NCBI GenBank assembly: GCA_030613765.1
Contig: JAUWLI010000204.1
Span: forward strand, 1-5,877
Length of the DNA stretch: 5,877 bases
Reading direction: 5' to 3'
From: Phycisphaerae bacterium
GTDB taxonomy: Bacteria > Planctomycetota > Phycisphaerae > Sedimentisphaerales > SG8-4
Below are positions 1 through 5,576 of this stretch, piece by piece. The notes under the pieces are model-generated. The model saw nothing but the letters and a program-made list of their open reading frames with translations, did not search any database and was not told the DNA's origin. A program made the position numbers and the translations under genes. Positions within the stretch are counted from its first letter, which is position 1. Every line of letters starts with the position of its first letter.

Positions 1-28
1 GCGTTGCTGCGTTCAGAATGACAAGGAT
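1..28. repeat. Possible end of an interspersed non-coding repeat
   Basis: The first bases contain TGCGTTCAGAATGACAAGGA. This resembles a family of dispersed intergenic repeats that I recall from many environmental bacterial genomes, often mistranslated as peptides such as SLRSFRMT. Only one edge is in the window and no second copy is present, so the call rests on recollection. No gene can be supported here. One frame is open from base 1 to a TAG at 50-52 abutting the next start codon, but about 16 codons are too few to judge. Confidence 0.25.
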
Positions 29-52
29 CCGTCGTTTTACTGGAGACTATAG

Positions 53-2413
53 ATGTTCAAGAGTAAGTCTTTCTTAGTTTTCTCGGCTGTTATTATTTTC
101 TGTCTGCCGGCCCGGGCCCAAGGACCACTGGATTCGGAGCACTTAAATTCAACATCCGCAGGCAATATATTCTACGAAATAGCTTATGAATTAGCCAACT
201 CCCCAGAGATTACCACAGCCGAGGCCGAACAGGCGATTATATTCTTAACCGCCGCGATGAATCTCGACAGCAGTGCCAACTACGTTATACCCGTATTGAT
301 TAAGCTGACCAGTCAATATTCAGAGCAGGACAATTCGAAGCTCGTTTATCAGTTGCTTACGAATTATGTAGATAAATCCGCCGACGCTGACCTTGAGCCG
401 GCACGAATGGCTGTTCGGTATCTGCTGGAGCAGTTGAACTCCCGTGAGGAGCGAGAGAACCTTCTGGAAGGGATATTGAAGAATATGGGCGGTAACAACG
501 CTTTCCTTGATTCCGAATTGGCTACATCGCTTGGCATGTTGACGGCTGAAACGCCTGATTTGGCTTCCGCTCAGAAATACCTGACGCATGCCATTAACAA
601 TAATAAATACAATAAATTGGCTTTTGCCAAGTTAGCTGAACTTATGACCGAGCAGATTAGCCCGGCAATGTATCTTGAACATCTAAGATTAATATTAGAC
701 CAAAATCCAATCGACTTAGAAGCCGCGTTGGGCTTTGCACAATATGCTGAACGGCTACAGCTTTACGAAACAGCCGCAGGCGCCTATGAATACTGTGACG
801 AATTGTTCCGGTTTCTGTATCCTTCACAACCTCTGCCGGCTTCAATTTATCTTCCATGGGCGATTAGCTGCTATAATACCCAACGAAATCAACACAAATG
901 CCTGCAGATTGCCGAGCGATTGCGACAAGATGACCGATTTGACCTACTCATGGAAGCCATTGCCGCCAAAGCTGCGGTGAAAACCGGCAATCCTGATCTT
1001 GCAAAACAGATATTCGGAGCTGCTGAAAAGAATGCGCATTTGCATCTGGCCAATAGTAAAGCCAATCACAATACAAAAGCCACACAATACGAACAATTAG
1101 CCTGGTTCTATTGTTTTGCAACACCGGATCCAAATAAAGCAGTTGACTGGGCCAATAAGGCATACTCTATTGGTCCCAACTCAGCCACAGCAGCAGCCCT
1201 TTTGGCATATTCACTCGTAATGAATGGCGAAACCGAATGGGCCAAGCTGCTTACCAGCAACTATGAGCGTAATCAAATTGCAGATTTAACATTAGCTCAG
1301 ATTCAACTGGCCGCGGGACAAAAAGAAACAGCGATCCAGACTCTAAAGTCTGCAATCACAAAAGACCCGGGGTCATTAGCAGCAGAACGAGCTAAAGAGA
1401 TTCTCACCCAGCAAGGCGGAGATTATATCCCACCGGTCGATCCTGGTACCACTTTGGCTGCGTTGAAAAACAGTTTCGGAGAAACATTCGTTCCGACATT
1501 TATCAGGCCGGAGAAGATAATTTCATTTGAGCTTAATCTGCGGGGCAGTAAGTTTTCCTACGGCAGTGAACTTGGCGGAACTGTTGCAATAAGAAATAAT
1601 TCATCACAGCCGCTTGTCGTCTCTGATGACGGTTTATTTAAAGGTTATATCAGAATTGAAGCCAATATTAATGGTGACCTTAAACACAAGATTCGAAGCC
1701 TTGTATCCGTCAAGATTGCCCCTGGCGCACCTATCAAGCCCGGCCGCAGTATCGTTGTTCCTGTTCGTCTGATCACCGGCGAACTTAGACAAACGCTGCT
1801 TACTCATCCGCAGGCTTCTCTGGATATAGAGTTTAAGGTTCATCTCGATCCTGTAATGATTGCCGATGGCAAGCTAACTAACATGCTCCCTGGTATTAAA
1901 CCATCTAAGGTACTCGTAAAGCGCCCGGGTATCGAACTTACCAAGAAATTATTGCAAAATCGGCTCGATTCATTCACAACGGGGCGGCAGGGGCAAAAAA
2001 TTAAAACCGCCCAGCTTTTTACCGGCCTATTGAAGGAACAACACGCGATTGCCGGTAGTGAGCCACTTTATAAAATGACATCTGCCGAATGGATGCCGGC
2101 CCTGTTGCAATCCGCTCTGATTCACAATCTAACCCGTGACGATGACTGGGTCGCCAAAGTGCATACTATGGCTGGAATGCTTTCTTTGCCGCTTGAGTAC
2201 GAACTAACAAGTGCTGTTGCAGAAAACTTGAGCGAAAAGCACTGGCCAGCCCGTATGATGGCTCTTTATCTGCTGGCCAAATATCAGAAAAGCGATTTTG
2301 GCAAGGTTTTGAACTGGACAGCCAAATACGATTCAAACAAATTCGTTCGAGATATGGCAATCGCATTAGGTGCCGCCCTCCCGAAAAAAACCACTGCTGA
2401 ACCAGCCAAGTAA
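53..2413 (+). CDS. Exported TPR-repeat protein with beta-sandwich-like middle region and helical C-terminus
   Basis: The 786-residue protein starts with a signal peptide: K3 and K5, a hydrophobic core at about 7-18, and an A20-R21-A22 cleavage site before Q23. It should therefore leave the cytoplasm, and no further membrane segment is visible. Residues 30-455 are almost all helical, with TPR-like pairs clearest at about 171-200, 220-252, 345-400 and 410-453 (for example the helix ending AITKDPGS near 434-441). TPR arrays act as protein-binding scaffolds. Residues 488-625 change to alternating strands with a G-x-V-A-I-R-N-N-S turn (509-517), like an Ig-like or similar beta-sandwich. Residues 675-775 are helical again and look HEAT-like. 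The start is set by GGAG at 42-45, seven bases upstream of ATG. No catalytic motif is seen, so the role is unknown. It could be a cell-envelope assembly or secretion scaffold. The ORF is certain; the specific function is not. Confidence 0.85.
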   Translation: MFKSKSFLVFSAVIIFCLPARAQGPLDSEHLNSTSAGNIFYEIAYELANSPEITTAEAEQAIIFLTAAMNLDSSANYVIPVLIKLTSQYSEQDNSKLVYQLLTNYVDKSADADLEPARMAVRYLLEQLNSREERENLLEGILKNMGGNNAFLDSELATSLGMLTAETPDLASAQKYLTHAINNNKYNKLAFAKLAELMTEQISPAMYLEHLRLILDQNPIDLEAALGFAQYAERLQLYETAAGAYEYCDELFRFLYPSQPLPASIYLPWAISCYNTQRNQHKCLQIAERLRQDDRFDLLMEAIAAKAAVKTGNPDLAKQIFGAAEKNAHLHLANSKANHNTKATQYEQLAWFYCFATPDPNKAVDWANKAYSIGPNSATAAALLAYSLVMNGETEWAKLLTSNYERNQIADLTLAQIQLAAGQKETAIQTLKSAITKDPGSLAAERAKEILTQQGGDYIPPVDPGTTLAALKNSFGETFVPTFIRPEKIISFELNLRGSKFSYGSELGGTVAIRNNSSQPLVVSDDGLFKGYIRIEANINGDLKHKIRSLVSVKIAPGAPIKPGRSIVVPVRLITGELRQTLLTHPQASLDIEFKVHLDPVMIADGKLTNMLPGIKPSKVLVKRPGIELTKKLLQNRLDSFTTGRQGQKIKTAQLFTGLLKEQHAIAGSEPLYKMTSAEWMPALLQSALIHNLTRDDDWVAKVHTMAGMLSLPLEYELTSAVAENLSEKHWPARMMALYLLAKYQKSDFGKVLNWTAKYDSNKFVRDMAIALGAALPKKTTAEPAK

Positions 2414-2469
2414 ATCTCACATAATAAGATTGCTCGAACAATTTTCCCTGCAAGTCCGTATGAAATTTC

Positions 2470-2499
2470 TTCAAAAACTCGTTGTAATATAGCTATAAT
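2470..2499 (+). promoter_or_regulatory. Predicted sigma70-type promoter for the ferredoxin (and tRNA-Glu)
   Basis: A perfect TATAAT lies at 2494-2499. A weak -35 candidate, TTCAAA at 2470-2475, matches TTGACA at 4 of 6 bases with an 18-base spacer. Transcription would start near 2506, giving a leader of about 50 bases before the ferredoxin ATG at 2559. It sits in the 145-base gap after the TPR gene, where no convincing terminator hairpin is visible, so read-through from upstream is also possible. Confidence 0.5.
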
Positions 2500-2558
2500 T
2501 TTGTAAGATTCTGTCTTTTGCTGGTAAGTTATGGCTTTTTTAGAAAGGAATAGTGTAA

Positions 2559-2732
2559 ATGGCAGCGATAGTGGATGTGGAAAAATGCAACGGTTGTGAA
2601 TCTTGTGTAGAAGAGTGTCCGAGCGAAGCCATCGAGATGGTCGACGAGAAGGCGGGGATTAACGTCGAAACCTGTGTCGATTGCGGAGCTTGCGTTGACG
2701 CCTGCCCTTCCGAAGCAATTAGTATGGAGTAA
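2559..2732 (+). CDS. Small 2[4Fe-4S] bacterial-type ferredoxin
   Basis: This 57-residue cytoplasmic electron carrier is built from two near-identical halves. The first cluster motif is C10-x2-C13-x2-C16-x3-C20-P and the second is C39-x2-C42-x2-C45-x3-C49-P. Each is followed by S-E-A-I, the classic pseudo-twofold clostridial ferredoxin layout. All eight cysteine ligands are present and the length is normal for the family (about 55-60), so the protein is complete. The start is fixed by AAAGGAA at 2544-2550, eight bases before ATG. Such ferredoxins pass low-potential electrons between oxidoreductases (for example pyruvate:ferredoxin oxidoreductase or hydrogenases) in anaerobic metabolism. The partner cannot be told from this window. 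A tRNA-Glu gene starts 10 bases after the stop and is probably co-transcribed. Confidence 0.95.
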   Translation: MAAIVDVEKCNGCESCVEECPSEAIEMVDEKAGINVETCVDCGACVDACPSEAISME

Positions 2733-2742
2733 ATATCCGGTT

Positions 2743-2817
2743 GGCCCCATCGTCTAGGTAGGTCTAGGACACCGGGTTTTCAACCCGGCAACAGGGGTTC
2801 GAATCCCCTTGGGGCTA
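2743..2817 (+). tRNA. trnE: tRNA-Glu (anticodon UUC)
   Basis: A full cloverleaf folds by eye. The acceptor stem is 2743-2749 with 2810-2816, including a terminal G-U pair, and the discriminator A is at 2817. The D-arm begins GTCT and closes with GGAC. The anticodon stem is CCGGG/CCCGG around the loop TTTTCAA, with anticodon TTC at 2779-2781. The variable loop is CAAC, and the T-arm is AGGGG-TTCGAAT-CCCCT. The 5' half has the GTCTAG...CTAGGACACC pattern typical of bacterial tRNA-Glu. CCA is not encoded and must be added after transcription. The D-loop is two bases longer than in the E. coli tRNA-Glu as I recall it. The gene lies 10 bases after the ferredoxin stop and 24 bases from the convergent FabZ-like stop. 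Confidence 0.95.
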
Positions 2818-2823
2818 TTTTCA

Positions 2824-2835
2824 GGCTTATGAGCC
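2824..2835. terminator. Weak hairpin between the convergent tRNA-Glu and FabZ-like genes
   Basis: GGCT-TATG-AGCC forms a four-base-pair hairpin in the 24-base gap between the two convergent units. No T-run follows it on either strand, so it is at best a weak bidirectional stop. No better terminator is visible here for either unit. Confidence 0.2.
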
Positions 2836-2841
2836 GGCAAG

Positions 2842-3342
2842 TCATTCAGGCTTAGGAATTTGCATTCCGGCTACGACAGCTTCGAATGCCATAGTGTCGT
2901 TAACCACTCCCTGGACCTTGGTCTCGACATGCGTTGAACGCCCTCTGCGTTTGTACTTGATGATCTGACCAAGCAGATACAGTCTGTTCCCCGGCTCTAT
3001 TAAGGAGCGAAACTTGGCCTCTCCAATGCCGGCAAAGCCGATAAATCCCTGCTCCTTGAAAACCTCTTTGAGTAAGAAACTCGAGAGTTGGGCCGCGGCC
3101 TCAATCATTATCACACCAGGCATCAAAGGCCGACCCGGTATATGTCCACGCACCCAGAATTCCTTATCGGTTACGTCTTTGTAGCCCAATATCTGGGATT
3201 TCTTTTTGTCACACCAGAGAATCCCGTCAAGCTGCTGCATCTCGAATCGCTGGGGATTTACTTTACAGATAGATTCTTTGTCAAAAAGAGGATCAACAGT
3301 CAGGTCTATTTGTGATAAATCAAATAATAATGGGGGTGGCAT
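2842..3342 (-). CDS. fabZ: FabZ-like 3-hydroxyacyl-ACP dehydratase (hot-dog fold)
   Basis: The 166-residue cytoplasmic protein is of the FabZ family, which removes water from (3R)-3-hydroxyacyl-ACP to give trans-2-enoyl-ACP in type II fatty acid synthesis. The active-site segment is H67-I-P-G-R-P-L-M-P-G-V-I-M-I-E81. The catalytic His and Glu are 14 residues apart, as in E. coli FabZ. A conserved F-R-S-L-I-E-P-G-N-R-L stretch follows at 111-121, like the FR..V.PGD.L motif of the family. The protein is about 15-20 residues longer than typical FabZ, mostly through an N-terminal extension. GAGGG (plus-strand CCCTC at 3349-3353), six bases upstream, supports the start. It stands alone with its own promoter and no fab neighbours, so it may be a paralog of the housekeeping FabZ. 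The family is firm; the exact substrate is inference. Confidence 0.88.
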   Translation of the reverse strand: MPPPLLFDLSQIDLTVDPLFDKESICKVNPQRFEMQQLDGILWCDKKKSQILGYKDVTDKEFWVRGHIPGRPLMPGVIMIEAAAQLSSFLLKEVFKEQGFIGFAGIGEAKFRSLIEPGNRLYLLGQIIKYKRRGRSTHVETKVQGVVNDTMAFEAVVAGMQIPKPE

Positions 3343-3374
3343 CTACTGCCCTCAAAAGAGAAAAAATCCGCGCA

Positions 3375-3383
3375 ATTATAACA
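3375..3383 (-). promoter_or_regulatory. Extended -10 promoter of the FabZ-like gene
   Basis: On the minus strand this reads TGTTATAAT, a perfect TATAAT preceded by the TG of an extended -10 element. No good -35 lies at the usual distance, which is common for extended -10 promoters. Transcription should start at about 3367-3369, giving a leader of about 25 bases that includes the GAGGG ribosome site. It sits just downstream of the predicted terminator of the H1-like gene, so the two genes appear to be separate units. Confidence 0.6.
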
Positions 3384-3404
3384 TGCTTCCGCTCGCACAT
3401 TAGT

Positions 3405-3432
3405 AAAAAGCCTATCCTGTGCAGATAGCGGC
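3405..3432 (-). terminator. Probable intrinsic terminator of the H1-like gene
   Basis: On the minus strand a stem pairs CTATC with GATAG around the loop TGCACAG. A further GC/GC closure is separated by a two-base bulge, and TTTTT (3405-3409) follows directly. The hairpin begins about 42 bases after the H1-like stop codon and ends before the FabZ-like promoter. The stem is short, so the confidence is moderate. Confidence 0.5.
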
Positions 3433-3474
3433 ATCACGCATAACGAAAACAGCGTTTACGAATACTGTGATAAA

Positions 3475-3648
3475 TTATTGTGTTGATCTGATCTCAAGGA
3501 TGCGACTGCGAACAACCTGAGCAGACTGCTTTACCCTCTGCATCTGCTTGCGAACTCGCGTCCCTGCTGCCTTATTTCCACCTTCGGCTTTGTCGATGTC
3601 GGCTTCAATTTCAGCGATCAATACTTTCAGATCTTCATACTCTTGCAT
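3475..3648 (-). CDS. Small histone H1-like (Hc1-type) DNA-binding protein
   Basis: This 57-residue protein begins MQEYEDLKVLIAEIEADIDK, continues with the basic segment N25-K-A-A-G-T-R-V-R-K-Q-M-Q (25-37), and ends in a second charged helix. The NKAAGTRVRKxMQ block is the hallmark I recall of short histone H1-like proteins in Planctomycetes, Chlamydiae and Bacteroidetes, related to chlamydial Hc1. Those are thought to bind and condense DNA in the nucleoid. The acidic N-terminal helix followed by a basic C-terminal half fits that family, although this copy lacks the long lysine/alanine tail of chlamydial Hc1. GGAGG (plus-strand CCTCC at 3658-3662), nine bases upstream, fixes the start. A terminator candidate follows, so it is probably monocistronic. 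Family assignment is by remembered motif; the DNA-binding function is inferred. Confidence 0.75.
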   Translation of the reverse strand: MQEYEDLKVLIAEIEADIDKAEGGNKAAGTRVRKQMQRVKQSAQVVRSRILEIRSTQ

Positions 3649-3662
3649 CAAAGTAATCCTCC

Positions 3663-3914
3663 ACTTTGCGCGTTAAAATTGCTTATACTGACTTAGAATT
3701 GAACAAAACTTAACTGCCCGCAAAAGCTTTGTCAAAGAAAAATGCTTTTTTTGCAAGAAAAACGACACTTTTTATTTTTGCCACAAAGGTAAAAAGCCAA
3801 AGCTCACAAGAGCACTATTGCTTTATCCCCTTGCCATATAAGCACTTACATACACCACACAGGTGTTCTTTCCCCTATCACTTCGTTTCTTCGTGACTAT
3901 CTCTTTTTTTGCCT
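3663..3914. other. AT-rich intergenic gap with homopolymer runs, small hairpins and promoter candidates
   Basis: No credible ORF is seen on either strand. The stretch is rich in A and T runs (for example T7 at 3746-3752). A perfect 15-base hairpin ACACC-ACACA-GGTGT lies at 3852-3866. On the minus strand there is a TTGACA (3730-3735) with only a poor -10, TAAGTT, 17 bases away, and a TATAAG (3682-3687) nearer the H1-like gene with no good -35. The H1-like promoter is therefore probably here but cannot be fixed. The gap also has to hold the 3' end of the flavodoxin transcript. Confidence 0.5.
3791..3813 (-). terminator. Weak terminator candidate for the flavodoxin operon
   Basis: On the minus strand GCTC-TTGT-GAGC (3802-3813) forms a four-base-pair hairpin followed by the T-rich tail TTTGGCTTTTT. 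It lies about 100 bases after the flavodoxin stop. The stem is short and the T-run is interrupted, so this is only a candidate. Confidence 0.25.
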
Positions 3915-4391
3915 TTAATCCAACATTTTTTTGGTTAATTCTGCAATTCTTCGGCCTCGACGCTCACACTGCTGCCTGACTCTGTCATCTGGTTTACCAA
4001 TAGAAACCGGCCCATAGTGGTCGCCCTTAGGGTCGCCCTGTACGACCATACCGGCAATCAGCATTGCCTCTATTATGCCAATAATTGTCGTCTCGTTTCC
4101 TCCTCCGATATTTGCCGCGCTGGAAAACGCCGCCCCTATCTTGCCGTCGAGCTTACTGTGAAAGGTTACCGTCTCATCAATCAGCTCCTTGATAGGCCCA
4201 GCCATATTGCCGTAATAAGTTGGTGAGCCGACAACTATTGCATCATAGGTGGGTAAATCATTAGCCTGAACGTCGTTTACTGATTTGCAATCCGTCTGCA
4301 AGCCCGCATCATTCATCGCCTTGGCTATTATCTCGGCCATCTCTTTCGTATTACCCGTTCTCGAATAATAAACAACTATCCCCTTCGCCAT
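3915..4391 (-). CDS. Flavodoxin / WrbA-like FMN-binding protein
   Basis: This 158-residue cytoplasmic protein has the flavodoxin fold. The phosphate-binding loop of FMN is S10-R-T-G-N-T15 after the strand GIVVYY. The second loop is S56-P-T-Y-Y-G-N-M-A-G-P-I-K68, and the third is S90-S-A-A-N-I-G-G-G-N-E-T-T102. The SPTYYGNM and GGGNETT signatures and the GDHYGP stretch at 123-128 resemble WrbA-type flavoproteins (NAD(P)H:quinone oxidoreductases) more than classical electron-carrier flavodoxins. At 158 residues it is shorter than typical WrbA (about 200), so quinone reductase activity is only possible. Its start overlaps the end of the nuclease-like gene by 16 bases in another frame. Its ribosome site AAAGGGA (plus-strand 4397-4403) lies inside that gene, which suggests translational coupling. 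It is the last gene of the apparent operon. Confidence 0.9.
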   Translation of the reverse strand: MAKGIVVYYSRTGNTKEMAEIIAKAMNDAGLQTDCKSVNDVQANDLPTYDAIVVGSPTYYGNMAGPIKELIDETVTFHSKLDGKIGAAFSSAANIGGGNETTIIGIIEAMLIAGMVVQGDPKGDHYGPVSIGKPDDRVRQQCERRGRRIAELTKKMLD

Positions 4392-5557
4392 TTTTGTCCC
4401 TTTCTATTTCGCCCGCGACATTGGTCAAGAGCATAACCTAATAATTCTTTAACTTTGTCCCATGCTTCTGAGGTGAAGCTGTCCGCCATTGATTCAGGCA
4501 AGCCAAACAACGTTGCTTTACTATAATCTCGAAGCCACCATTGATTTCTTCCAACGTAACCCCTAATATCCTCGTAATTTTTGATAAGATAAATAGGTTT
4601 TTTCGCTTTAGGACATTTGTCATCAACATTCGGAATAGCCAATACTACATTTCCATTATCCTTATGGCGGTGTATCTGGAATGCCACTGGTGAATTACTT
4701 TTACTATCAGGGCATGGAAAGTTCCTGTACTTATCCTTACATGTGGGTGGGCTAAAATGTCGTCGTCTGAAGCCAATTTTTTCGGCACGCCTAATCAAAT
4801 GCTGGCAAACTACCCTGTTCTTGCCTTTAAAGCTATATATAAAATAATGAAGATTATCCTGTAATGTGCTATTAGATTTTTTATTTTGAGGTTTGTTGGA
4901 TTCGAGAATAGGGTTTTTCAGTTCGTCCCAGCGATAGTCGACTTTCCAAAATCGACCATTTCTGTCTGGCCTGCCTTTTGAGTCGCAACGAGTTACCTTT
5001 CTTAATCCAGGAGGAATTGGCAATTCACTCCACTGTACTTGACCATCCATAGTTACCCAAGCTGGCCATCCTTGTACATTCAATTCTTTGGGTCTTTGTC
5101 GTGATAAGAGTAGAAAGTGTGGTTTTACTCCGGGCCATTTTTCGCCATCTTTGCCAAAGATTTGACCAAACCGCTCAGCTTTTGAGTTCAGTTGCTTGTT
5201 TATCCAACCCGCTACGCCCTTTGCCTCAATAAGAAGGATATGACAGAAATTGCCTTTTGTAAATGCGATAATAAAGTCAATATCTTCTTGCTGAGCTTTA
5301 ATTATTCTATCGGTGTTCGGAAAAACTTTAGATTCACCTCCATTATTGAAGGTTAAGCATAGACTTGCATAAATCCAATCGAGATGATAATCCATTGCGG
5401 TGAACGCTTCTTCCGGAATCTTCAGGCCTAGTGAATCTTCGATACTTTTCTTAAATTCTTGAGATGGGGTGAAATTTGCATTTCCAAGGATGTGACCAAT
5501 TAAGAAAAAACGTTCCTTAGAATTGAACGACCTAAGATTGTCAATTAATTGTCTCAT
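4376..5557 (-). CDS. Unknown protein with a PD-(D/E)XK nuclease-like core
   Basis: I do not recognise a named family for this 393-residue soluble protein; it has no signal peptide or membrane segment. Residues 92-113 read as a PD-(D/E)XK core: D92-I-D94 opening a strand, a turn at about 100-104, then the strand H-I-L-L-I with E111-A-K113. A polar helix follows (K121 to Q132, with Q122, R129 and Q132). This fits the two-strand metal-binding hairpin of restriction-type nucleases. Residues 1-70 are probably helical and include the stretch A55-M-D-Y-H-L-D-W-I-Y-A-S. Residues 145-215 carry W/P-rich strands (WPAWVTM, KVTRCD, FWKVDYRW). After a polar linker at about 217-232, residues 235-380 look like a second domain with C251, C273, C282 and C315. 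GAGGA (plus-strand 5567-5571), nine bases upstream, supports the start. The HD gene ends 19 bases upstream and the flavodoxin overlaps the 3' end. The DNA looks more AT-rich than in the TPR gene. Nuclease activity is inference. Confidence 0.8.
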   Translation of the reverse strand: MRQLIDNLRSFNSKERFFLIGHILGNANFTPSQEFKKSIEDSLGLKIPEEAFTAMDYHLDWIYASLCLTFNNGGESKVFPNTDRIIKAQQEDIDFIIAFTKGNFCHILLIEAKGVAGWINKQLNSKAERFGQIFGKDGEKWPGVKPHFLLLSRQRPKELNVQGWPAWVTMDGQVQWSELPIPPGLRKVTRCDSKGRPDRNGRFWKVDYRWDELKNPILESNKPQNKKSNSTLQDNLHYFIYSFKGKNRVVCQHLIRRAEKIGFRRRHFSPPTCKDKYRNFPCPDSKSNSPVAFQIHRHKDNGNVVLAIPNVDDKCPKAKKPIYLIKNYEDIRGYVGRNQWWLRDYSKATLFGLPESMADSFTSEAWDKVKELLGYALDQCRGRNRKGQKWRRG

Positions 5558-5576
5558 TTGAATAAATCCTCACATT

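Noticed and set aside
2166..2474. Minus-strand ORF of 102 codons overlapping the end of the TPR gene
   Set aside because: It lies mostly opposite the TPR coding region, has no recognisable domain, and its sequence (runs of W, Y, R, L) is typical of an antisense shadow.
2529..2750. Minus-strand ORF of 73 codons opposite the ferredoxin
   Set aside because: The plus strand encodes a perfect two-cluster ferredoxin with a good ribosome site. The opposite reading also runs into the tRNA and shows no family features.
2743..2817. tRNA-Glu as an integration (att) site
   Set aside because: No integrase is visible, no repeat of the tRNA 3' end was seen elsewhere in the window, and the genes just downstream look like core genes.
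3088..3403. Two plus-strand ORFs opposite the FabZ-like gene
   Set aside because: Both are antisense to a gene with an intact catalytic motif. One crosses the predicted promoter, and neither shows a domain.
3885..3900. Repeated TTCGT words after the flavodoxin as a possible repeat array or terminator
   Set aside because: There are only two short copies of TTCGT, the flanking TCAC/GTGA pairing is only four bases, and no T-run follows on the minus strand.
4438..4629. Minus-strand 63-codon ORF in another frame within the nuclease-like gene
   Set aside because: It is fully contained in the longer frame, which has a clear ribosome site and a consistent protein character. A programmed frameshift was considered, but there is no slippery site or domain continuity to support it.
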